Positions 57,875 to 64,000 of a stretch of DNA of 64,000 bases are shown in pieces; positions within the stretch are counted from its first letter, which is position 1; each line of letters begins with the position of its first letter. The translations under genes were made by a program, and so were the position numbers. Origin of the DNA: Oribacterium sp934229835 (GTDB lineage Bacteria > Bacillota > Clostridia > Lachnospirales > Lachnospiraceae); contig CAKQED010000001.1 in assembly GCA_934229835.1 (NCBI GenBank), positions 1-64,000 of the forward strand, read 5' to 3'. The notes under the pieces were generated by a model. The model saw only the letters and a program-made list of their open reading frames with translations. It did no database searches and was not told where the DNA came from.

Positions 57875-58522
57875 TCAGTTCTCGGAAAGGATCGCTACGA
57901 CATCCTCAAATACCTTCGGAAGCTCCTGTGTTCCATCAACTTCACGAAGCACGCCGGCTGTCTTGTAGTACGCGATGAGCGGCTCTGTCTGCTGATGGTA
58001 AACATTGAGACGATCCTTTACGGTCTCCGGCTTATCATCCGAACGAATGATGAGCTCGGTACCACACTTATCACAGATGTTTTCTGTCTTCGGTGCTGCG
58101 TATACGATATGGTAGGTTGCACCACACTTCGGGCAGGCACGTCTGCCGGACATACGCTGGATGATGGCTTCATCCGGAACATCGATGTTCAGTGCGAAGT
58201 CGATCTGATCACCCTGGCTCTTCAGTGCCTCTGTCAGGCTCTCCGCCTGCGGAATCGTACGTGGGAAACCATCGAGAACATAACCGTTCTTACAGTCATC
58301 CTGTGCGATACGATCCAGCAGCATTCCGATCGTCACCTCATCCGGAACCAGCTCGCCCTTATCGATGTAGGACTTCGCCTTCTGTCCGAGCTCTGTACCA
58401 CCCTTGATGTTCGCACGGAAGATATCGCCCGTCGAAATGTGTGGAATATCATACTTATCAGCAATCTTGATTGCCTGTGTACCCTTACCGGCACCAGGCG
58501 CACCTAACATAACAATCTTCAT
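57875..58522 (-). CDS. adk: Adenylate kinase with zinc-type lid
   Basis: Interconverts AMP plus ATP and 2 ADP. The 215-residue enzyme has the P-loop GAPGAGKGTQ, DGFPRTIPQAE, and a lid with CPKCGATYH and CDKCGTEL, the four-cysteine zinc form of Gram-positives. Follows secY. Confidence 0.97.
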   Translation of the reverse strand: MKIVMLGAPGAGKGTQAIKIADKYDIPHISTGDIFRANIKGGTELGQKAKSYIDKGELVPDEVTIGMLLDRIAQDDCKNGYVLDGFPRTIPQAESLTEALKSQGDQIDFALNIDVPDEAIIQRMSGRRACPKCGATYHIVYAAPKTENICDKCGTELIIRSDDKPETVKDRLNVYHQQTEPLIAYYKTAGVLREVDGTQELPKVFEDVVAILSEN

Positions 58523-58561
58523 TTGCGTTCTCCCGATAGTACTATAGTAATAAACACTGAT

Positions 58562-58592
58562 AGCCTCCCCAGATCGTATGTCTGAGGAGGCT
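58562..58592 (-). promoter_or_regulatory. Hairpin between secY and adk
   Basis: AGCCTCC-CAGA stem pairing with TCTG-GGAGGCT around a short loop, directly after the secY stop. No T-run follows on the minus strand, so it may be an mRNA-processing or attenuation hairpin rather than a full terminator. Confidence 0.5.
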
Positions 58593-58604
58593 TGGTGTTG
58601 ACGA

Positions 58605-59945
58605 TTAATCGTTTAGGAATCCCTGGTAGTTTCTTACAACCATCTGAGACTCAATTGCCTTCACGGTCTCAAGCACGACACCGACGATAATGATCAGAGA
58701 CGTACCGGCGAAGGAGATACGACCAACATTGAACACTCCGGAGATAAAGATCGGAATGATCGCGACGATGGCCAGTCCTGTCGCACCGATGAAAATAATA
58801 TATGTAAGAATATTATCAAGGTAATCGCTGGTTGGCTTACCCGGACGAATACCCGGGATAAAACCGCCCTGCTTCTTCATGTTATTTGCAATCTCTAACG
58901 GATTAAAGGAAATCGATGTATAGAAATATGCAAAGAAGTAAAGCAACAGAATATAGATCACCAGTCCGATCGAGTAGATCGGTCTGTCCGGATTGCACCA
59001 GGAGCCTGAGTTCAGCGCCATAAGGATCTGACCAGGAATCGTGCTGTAATCCACCTTGATGATCTGACCGACCACAACCGGCATGGTCATCAGTGAGCTG
59101 GCGAAGATAACCGGCATAACACTTGCTGTATTGACCTTCAGAGGGATGTTGGAGGACTGTCCGCCCACCAAGCCTCTGCCCTGCACACGCCGGCTGTACT
59201 GAACCGGGATGGTTCTCTGCGCGTCGTTGAGGATGATAGTAAATACAACCAGTCCGATAATTGCTGCAACGATGATAATCGCTGCGACAACCATCGTTGC
59301 CACATTCTTTCCGCTTATGAATCTGATGTACAGCGTCTGGAAATCGCTCGGAACAGAAGACAGAATATTGAAGAGGAGGACGAGGGAGATACCATTGCCC
59401 ACACCCTTATCTGTGATCTGCTCACCGATCCACATCAGAAGTGCCGAGCCCGCCGTCATCGCTATAACAGCGATCGCGATATCAGCGATCTTTCTTCCTG
59501 TGCTCGCCTCGGCGAAACCGATCAGAAGTCCCTGACCGCCAAATCCGATAGCCATCGCAAGTGACTCGATAAGAGCCAGACCGATCGTTACGTATCTGGT
59601 GTACTCAGTGAGCTTCTTTCTTCCCTCTTCACCATCCTTCTGCATCTCCTCGAGGGCCGGAATGGCCACGGTGAGCAGCTGGATGATGATGGATGAAGTG
59701 ATGTACGGTGTGATGGACAGTGCGAAGATCGACAGCTGCTCGAAGGAGCCACCGGTCATCGTATTGAACCAACCGAATGCATCATTATTGGACATGCTGT
59801 TAAACAGCTCGCTAAAGTACTGCGCGTTCACACCCGGGATAGGAAGATTCGATCCAAACCTAATTACTACGAGCATCAGGAAAACGAACAGAAGCTTTTT
59901 CCTCAGTTCTTTTACCTTAAATGCATTAAGTAGTGATTTGAACAT
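58605..59945 (-). CDS. secY: Preprotein translocase subunit SecY
   Basis: The channel of the Sec translocon. The 446-residue protein has ten membrane helices, the plug-region start GSNLPIPGVN, GMATVSS-like helix residues and QGRGLVGGQSSNIPLKVNTA with FIPGIRPGKPTSDYL near the C-terminal half. Between rplO and adk. Normal length. Confidence 0.97.
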   Translation of the reverse strand: MFKSLLNAFKVKELRKKLLFVFLMLVVIRFGSNLPIPGVNAQYFSELFNSMSNNDAFGWFNTMTGGSFEQLSIFALSITPYITSSIIIQLLTVAIPALEEMQKDGEEGRKKLTEYTRYVTIGLALIESLAMAIGFGGQGLLIGFAEASTGRKIADIAIAVIAMTAGSALLMWIGEQITDKGVGNGISLVLLFNILSSVPSDFQTLYIRFISGKNVATMVVAAIIIVAAIIGLVVFTIILNDAQRTIPVQYSRRVQGRGLVGGQSSNIPLKVNTASVMPVIFASSLMTMPVVVGQIIKVDYSTIPGQILMALNSGSWCNPDRPIYSIGLVIYILLLYFFAYFYTSISFNPLEIANNMKKQGGFIPGIRPGKPTSDYLDNILTYIIFIGATGLAIVAIIPIFISGVFNVGRISFAGTSLIIIVGVVLETVKAIESQMVVRNYQGFLND

Positions 59946-59947
59946 TA

Positions 59948-60391
59948 TCAGATTACCTCACAGGTGCCGCCTAAAGCTTCGATCTTCTCCTTAGCAGATG
60001 CCGAGAAAGCATTCACCTTTACATTGAGCTTCTTTGTAAGCTCGCCGTTACCAAGAATCTTAACGCCATCGTTAAGCTTCTTGATGATGCCCTTCTCGAG
60101 AAGAGCCTCGATGGTTACTTCCTCACCCTCGTTGAAACGAGTGTCAAGAGTAGAAAGGTTGATACCTGTGATAACCTTGGAATTACGATCAGTGAATCCT
60201 CTCTTCGGGATACGTCTGAACAGAGGCATCTGACCACCCTCAAATCCTGGTCTTGGTGCTCCAGATCTTGCCTTCTGGCCCTTTGCACCCTTACCTGCGG
60301 TCTTACCATTTCCTGAACCATGGCCACGGCCACGTCTGAAGTTCTTTGACTGCTTTGCGCCGTCAGCCGGCTTTAAATTAGCTAACTCCAT
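59948..60391 (-). CDS. rplO: 50S ribosomal protein L15
   Basis: A 147-residue protein beginning ELANLKPADGAKQSKNFRRGRGHGSG, with the GKGAKGQKARSGAPRPGFEGGQMPL block. The stop nearly abuts the secY start. Standard spc-operon position. Confidence 0.98.
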   Translation of the reverse strand: MELANLKPADGAKQSKNFRRGRGHGSGNGKTAGKGAKGQKARSGAPRPGFEGGQMPLFRRIPKRGFTDRNSKVITGINLSTLDTRFNEGEEVTIEALLEKGIIKKLNDGVKILGNGELTKKLNVKVNAFSASAKEKIEALGGTCEVI

Positions 60392-60402
60392 TGTATGCCT
60401 CC

Positions 60403-60588
60403 TTAGATTTCTTCAACTTTTACAAGATGGTTAACTCTCTGAATCATACCTCTTGTAGCACCGTTGTCCGGAAGCTCTACACTCTGACGGATCTTACGGA
60501 GACCAAGAGCCTGAACAGTAGCTCTCTGCTTAGGGATAGCTGCGATTGGAGACTTAACAAGTGTAATCTTTAACTTCTTATCTGCCAT
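60403..60588 (-). CDS. rpmD: 50S ribosomal protein L30
   Basis: A 61-residue protein with LKITLVKSPIAAIPKQRATVQALGLRKI and ending GMIQRVNHLVKVEE, the complete L30 fold. Between rpsE and rplO. Confidence 0.97.
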   Translation of the reverse strand: MADKKLKITLVKSPIAAIPKQRATVQALGLRKIRQSVELPDNGATRGMIQRVNHLVKVEEI

Positions 60589-60602
60589 TTTGATACCCCC
60601 TA

Positions 60603-61112
60603 TTAACCTGTGATCTCAGCTACAGTCTTGCCGCGGAGTGCAGCAAACTCCTCAGGAGTCTTCATGGAAGTGAGGCCCTGAAGGGTAGCGAGTACAACGT
60701 TTGTCTTATTGTTCGAGCCCAGAGACTTGGTACGAATGTTCTTGATACCAGCAAGCTCAAGTACAGAACGAGCAGGACCACCAGCGATGATACCAGTTCC
60801 TTCCGGTGCCTTCTTCAGAAGAACAGTAGAGCTTCCGAACTTACCAACATAATCGTGCGGTACGGACTTCTCCTCGGTTACAGGGATTGTAACGATAGCC
60901 TTTACAGCAGCCTCACGAGCCTTACGGATCGCCTCTGGAACCTCGACTGCCTTACCGATACCACAACCTACATGACCATTGCCGTCACCAACTACTACGA
61001 GAGCAGAGAATCTCATGGTACGACCACCCTTAACGGTCTTCGCAACACGCTTGATGGCTACGACGTTGTCGTTTAATTCTAACTGATTTGCATCAATTCT
61101 TTCACGCTTCAT
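60603..61112 (-). CDS. rpsE: 30S ribosomal protein S5
   Basis: A 169-residue protein with NVVAIKRVAKTVKGGRTMRFSALVVVGDGNGHVGCG and RSVLELAGIKNIRTKSLGSNN. Both S5 domains are complete. RBS GAGGAG. Confidence 0.98.
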   Translation of the reverse strand: MKRERIDANQLELNDNVVAIKRVAKTVKGGRTMRFSALVVVGDGNGHVGCGIGKAVEVPEAIRKAREAAVKAIVTIPVTEEKSVPHDYVGKFGSSTVLLKKAPEGTGIIAGGPARSVLELAGIKNIRTKSLGSNNKTNVVLATLQGLTSMKTPEEFAALRGKTVAEITG

Positions 61113-61133
61113 CTTGCTTGTTTCTCCTCTCGA

Positions 61134-61496
61134 TTAGAATTCAAGGCCAGCTTCTCTTGCAGCATCTGCGAGAGCCTGAACCTTACCATGATACAGGAAG
61201 CCGCCACGGTCAAATACAACCTGCTTGATTCCCTTAGCCAGAGCCTTCTCTGCGATGGCCTTGCCAACGTACTGAGCAGCCTCAATATTGCTTGTGTTCT
61301 CTAAGTTTGCATCCTTATCAAGAGTAGACGCAGCGCAAAGAGTGTTGCCTGCTACATCATCGATAATCTGTGCATACATATGCTTGTCAGATCTGAATAC
61401 GGAAAGACGTGGTCTCTCTGGAGTACCAGAAAAACGGTTTCTAAGTCTCTCGTGCTTCTTCTGGCGAAGTTCAGCTTTATTTCTCTTACTTACCAT
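61134..61496 (-). CDS. rplR: 50S ribosomal protein L18
   Basis: A 120-residue 5S-rRNA-binding protein with RLRNRFSGTPERPRLSVFRSDKHMYAQIID and VVFDRGGFLYHGKVQALADAARE. RBS AGGAGG. Normal. Confidence 0.98.
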   Translation of the reverse strand: MVSKRNKAELRQKKHERLRNRFSGTPERPRLSVFRSDKHMYAQIIDDVAGNTLCAASTLDKDANLENTSNIEAAQYVGKAIAEKALAKGIKQVVFDRGGFLYHGKVQALADAAREAGLEF

Positions 61497-61512
61497 TTCA
61501 CTTTCCTCCTAA

Positions 61513-62055
61513 TTATTTCTTACCTGTCTTACCAACCTTACGTCTGATGATCTCATCAGCATACTTGATACCCTTGCCCTTATATGGCTCCGGTCCTCTC
61601 TTGCTGCGGATCTCAGCTGCGTACTGACCAACTGCTTCCTTGTCAATGCCGCGAACAAAGATGGTATTTGTGCCGTCAAGTACAGTCTCAACACCCTCCG
61701 GATCTTCCATGGTAACCGGGTGAGAATAGCCGAGTGTAAGGGTCAGTGTCTTGCCCTGCTTCGCTGCTCTGTAACCTACACCGTTGATCTCAAGCTTCTT
61801 CTCGAAGCCGTTGGTTACACCATCAACCATGTTGTGGATGAGCGCTCTGGTAAGTCCGTGAAGGGACTTCTCCTTCTTATTATCGTTTGGTCTGGTAACA
61901 ACGATCTCGCCGTCCTTCTGCTCGATCTTGATCTCTGGAGCGAACTGCTTCTCAAGAGTACCCTTTGGTCCCTTTACAGAAAGAACGTTGTTGTCCTTCA
62001 TCTCAACAGTAACACCTGCTGGGATTACTACCGGTAATTTTCCGATACGTGACAT
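61513..62055 (-). CDS. rplF: 50S ribosomal protein L6
   Basis: A 180-residue protein starting SRIGKLPVVIPAGVTVEM, with the C-terminal block RGPEPYKGKGIKYADE. Two-fold repeated domain is complete. RBS AGGAG. Follows rpsH. Confidence 0.98.
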   Translation of the reverse strand: MSRIGKLPVVIPAGVTVEMKDNNVLSVKGPKGTLEKQFAPEIKIEQKDGEIVVTRPNDNKKEKSLHGLTRALIHNMVDGVTNGFEKKLEINGVGYRAAKQGKTLTLTLGYSHPVTMEDPEGVETVLDGTNTIFVRGIDKEAVGQYAAEIRSKRGPEPYKGKGIKYADEIIRRKVGKTGKK

Positions 62056-62173
62056 ACTAATGTCTCCTCTCTTAAATTCTCTGCCTTTTCAGACAGTTTT
62101 CAGATTACTAGTTACTATTTGTAAGCCTGTTCAGGCTGTTCAGAATATAGTTTAGCGGGTTAATTAAACTAAA

Positions 62174-62575
62174 TTACCAAACAAATGCCAGAACTTCGCC
62201 GCCTACGCCCTTTGCTCTTGCTTCACGATCAGTCATAACGCCCTGATTGGTGGAAACAATGGCGATACCAAGACCGCCCAGTACGGAAGGCATGTTCTCC
62301 TTGCCAGCATATACTCTCAGACCCGGCTTGGAAATCTTACGGATGCCGCCGATGATCTTATCGTTCTTCGTAGCGCCATACTTAAGAGTAACCTTGATGT
62401 CCTTGAACTTGCCGTTGTCAACGAGCTCATACTTTGCGATGTAGCCCTCATTTACCAGGATGTCAGCGATAGCAAGCTTCATCTTGGAGGATGGGATAGT
62501 TACTGTGTCGTGCTTTGCAGTGTTTGCATTACGGATTCTTGTAAGCATATCTGCGATTGGATCACTCATACTCAT
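62174..62575 (-). CDS. rpsH: 30S ribosomal protein S8
   Basis: A 133-residue protein with SDPIADMLTRIRNANTAKHDTV and ending NQGVMTDREARAKGVGGEVLAFVW, the RNA-binding C-terminus. It starts a new promoter-driven segment of the operon (see 62751-62778) after an unusually long gap. In E. coli S8 is the translational repressor of this operon; feedback at the leader here is possible. Confidence 0.97.
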   Translation of the reverse strand: MSMSDPIADMLTRIRNANTAKHDTVTIPSSKMKLAIADILVNEGYIAKYELVDNGKFKDIKVTLKYGATKNDKIIGGIRKISKPGLRVYAGKENMPSVLGGLGIAIVSTNQGVMTDREARAKGVGGEVLAFVW

Positions 62576-62750
62576 GTTTACGGATATCCTTTCTTAAAAA
62601 AATATAGTTTGTTATATGTCCGCATAATTTCGGACAAAGCAAATGCCGCGTCAACAGGGTGATCTCACCTGACCAGTCCATAGGATACGGGATCCGATGC
62701 TTAGTCAAATGGCACAGCATATGCTGTGCGGCCTGCGGCGCAACATTTAC
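62576..62750 (-). promoter_or_regulatory. Leader upstream of rpsH with hairpins
   Basis: About 165 bases from the internal promoter to the rpsH start. Contains the perfect palindrome GCACAGCATATGCTGTGC (about 62713-62730) and a GTCCG/CGGAC hairpin (about 62618-62635) near the ribosome-binding site. A candidate site for S8 autoregulation or attenuation (inference). Confidence 0.5.
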
Positions 62751-62778
62751 ATTATAACCATTTTTCTCCGAGTTGCAA
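62751..62778 (-). promoter_or_regulatory. Internal promoter in the spc operon
   Basis: Minus-strand TTGCAA (62778-62773), 16-base spacer and a perfect TATAAT (62756-62751). It lies in the 330-base gap between rpsN and rpsH. Confidence 0.75.
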
Positions 62779-62905
62779 CCCGGTCCGGCGTATCTTTTTG
62801 AAGCAAATTCTGTACTTCTTTAAATACAATCCAGAAATTATCGCCCTTGACAACACAATCCCGAAGGATCACATTGCCGCAGGCTCAAATGGTGAAAGGT
62901 CCTGA

Positions 62906-63091
62906 TTACCAGGAAGCCTTCTTCACACCCGGGATCTCGCCCTTGTATGCAAGCTCACGGAAGCATACACGGCAGATACCGTACTTCTTAAGAACAGAGT
63001 GAGGTCTTCCGCAGATCTTGCATCTGGTATATGCTCTGGTGGAGAACTTCGGAGCCTTCTGCTGCTTTAACTTCATTGATAACTTAGCCAT
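62906..63091 (-). CDS. rpsZ: 30S ribosomal protein S14, zinc-binding form
   Basis: A 61-residue protein with CKICGRPHSVLKKYGICRVCFREL, i.e. two C-x2-C pairs binding zinc, and the C-terminal KGEIPGVKKASW. Between rplE and rpsH; also called rpsN type Z. Confidence 0.97.
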   Translation of the reverse strand: MAKLSMKLKQQKAPKFSTRAYTRCKICGRPHSVLKKYGICRVCFRELAYKGEIPGVKKASW

Positions 63092-63103
63092 ATTTTCCTC
63101 CGA

Positions 63104-63643
63104 TTACTTTGCGAACGGCATGTTGAACAGTCTAAGAAGCTCTCTTGCCTCTTCGTCCGTCTTTGCAGTCGTAACGAAGATGATATCCATACCTCTTACC
63201 TTATCAACCTTATCAAACTCGATCTCAGGGAAAATGATCTGCTCCTTGAGGCCAAGTGCATAGTTACCTCTGCCATCAAATGCGTTCGGGTTAACGCCTC
63301 TGAAGTCTCTTACGCGCGGAAGTGCGAGGTTGATCAGACGATCAGCGAACTCGTACATTCTCTCGCCACGAAGAGTAACCTTACATCCGATAGCCTGTCC
63401 CTCTCTGATCTTGAAGTTTGCAACAGACTTCTTCGCCTTGGTGGTTACAGCATGCTGACCAGTGATGATCTCGAGATCACGCACTGCGCTGTCGAGAACC
63501 TTGGAATTTTCCTTAGCTTCTCCAACGCCCATGTTGATAACGATCTTATCAAGCTTAGGAATCTCGTTAACGTTCTTGTAACCGAACTTCTTCGTCATAG
63601 CTTCCTTGATCTCGCTATTGTAAAGATCCTTTAATCTAGCCAT
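63104..63643 (-). CDS. rplE: 50S ribosomal protein L5
   Basis: A 179-residue 5S-rRNA-binding protein: YKNVNEIPKLDKIVINMGVGEA, KSVANFKIREGQAIGCKVTLRG, RDFRGVNPNAFDGRGNY and the C-terminal GMDIIFVTTAKTDEEARELL. RBS GGAGG. Normal. Confidence 0.98.
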   Translation of the reverse strand: MARLKDLYNSEIKEAMTKKFGYKNVNEIPKLDKIVINMGVGEAKENSKVLDSAVRDLEIITGQHAVTTKAKKSVANFKIREGQAIGCKVTLRGERMYEFADRLINLALPRVRDFRGVNPNAFDGRGNYALGLKEQIIFPEIEFDKVDKVRGMDIIFVTTAKTDEEARELLRLFNMPFAK

Positions 63644-63663
63644 CTTAAAATTCCTCCTTTCTC

Positions 63664-63969
63664 TTACTCAACGACCTTACCGGTCTTCTTCGCAACTCTT
63701 ACCTTCTTGCCGTCCTTAACCTCGAAGCCTACGCGAGTAGCCTGTCCGTCAACAACGAGCATCACGTTGGAAGCATCGATCGGAGCCTCCTTGTGAAGGA
63801 TGCCACCCTGCGGATTAACCTGAGATGGCTTCTGGTGCTTGGTTACCATATTGCAGCCTTCAACGACTACCTTATTGGTTGCCGGGTCAAAGGAAAGGAC
63901 CTTGCCCTGCTTACCATTGTCCTTACCGGCAATGATCTTTACCATATCGTCTTTCTTAATTCTACGCAT
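63664..63969 (-). CDS. rplX: 50S ribosomal protein L24
   Basis: A 101-residue protein with a KOW motif (KIIAGKDNGKQGKVLSFDPATNKVVVEGCNM) and HQKPSQVNPQGGILHKEAPI. RBS GGAGG. Between rplN and rplE. Confidence 0.98.
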   Translation of the reverse strand: MRRIKKDDMVKIIAGKDNGKQGKVLSFDPATNKVVVEGCNMVTKHQKPSQVNPQGGILHKEAPIDASNVMLVVDGQATRVGFEVKDGKKVRVAKKTGKVVE

Positions 63970-63981
63970 CTGGCAACCTCC

Positions 63982-64000
63982 TTACAGTACTTCCGGAGCG
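63982..64000 (-). CDS. rplN: 50S ribosomal protein L14, last residues only
   Basis: The minus strand at the window edge reads APEVL followed by TAA, which is the invariant C-terminus of L14. The rest lies outside. Order rplN-rplX-rplE supports the call. Confidence 0.85.

Noticed and set aside
1..64000. tRNA or rRNA genes
   Set aside because: No cloverleaf with a T-loop GTTCRANYC box in a plausible context was found by eye; this cannot be excluded without a covariance search.

Overview
The window looks like a chromosomal segment of a Clostridia species, most likely a Lachnospiraceae member (inference). The basis is the spc/alpha ribosomal operon order with adk, map and infA inserted, a zinc-type S14, a long L17, ECF transporter genes beside truA and rplM-rpsI, and secreted proteins with glucan/choline-binding-type repeats. 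All recognised genes except one lie on the minus strand, so transcription runs from high to low coordinates.

Layout. 64.0-53.3 kb: ribosomal operon from rplN (partial) to rplQ, with secY, adk, map, infA and rpoA, an internal promoter before rpsH and a strong terminator after rplQ. 53.1-45.5 kb: a secreted wall-binding protein, then a fused EcfA1-EcfA2 ATPase, ecfT, truA, a HAD phosphatase, and rplM-rpsI with their own promoter. 45.4-43.9 kb: a lone plus-strand AlbA_2-type regulator next to structured repeats. 43.3-34.3 kb: a solute-binding lipoprotein, then NRAMP transporter, pxpB, pxpC, accB, accC, pxpA (5-oxoprolinase plus biotin carboxylase/carrier) and an ABC permease and ATPase. 34.1-30.1 kb: NEW3-domain protein plus ABC-2-type exporter. 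28.8-23.7 kb: a RecQ-like protein with a degenerate Walker A, and a PD-(D/E)XK-like protein. 23.1-20.8 kb: a TauE-type permease and an arginase-fold protein. 19.9-12.8 kb: ThDP enzyme, NAD-dependent epimerase, C-methyltransferase-like protein and zinc alcohol dehydrogenase, probably for a modified sugar. 12.0-0 kb: two glycosyltransferases, a polyprenyl-phosphate sugar transferase, an LCP ligase, an O-antigen-ligase-type protein, a secreted metallo-beta-lactamase-fold protein and a wall-binding protein, i.e. export and wall attachment of a glycopolymer.

The most unusual signal is a repeat family I do not recognise. Four intergenic elements (near 12.4, 20.6, 23.5 and 29.5 kb) are built from 35-bp imperfect inverted-repeat units (TATACACGATTT, 16 variable bases, GTGTMTA). 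The units start at intervals of exactly 73, 83 and 73 bp, so all four share a 264-bp core, with an orientation switch at the 83-bp step. These steps are about 7 and 8 helical turns. Spacer sequences differ while spacing is kept. Each element lies between the end of one transcription unit and a minus-strand promoter candidate about 90-120 bp further on, which suggests a shared regulon or an architectural/insulator element.

Three further signals cover the same accessory region. (1) The motif GCATTGGCC occurs 12 times exactly between 10.9 and 48.5 kb, where about 0.5 would be expected by chance over the window; seven sites extend to CTGCATTGGCC. (2) Many cytosolic enzymes carry long in-frame Ala/Ser/Thr/Pro-rich inserts absent from their families, often tandemly repeated. 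(3) The last codons plus stop of several genes (pxpA, ThDP enzyme, tauE-like, ABC permease) are duplicated just past the real stop. The ribosomal region shows none of these.
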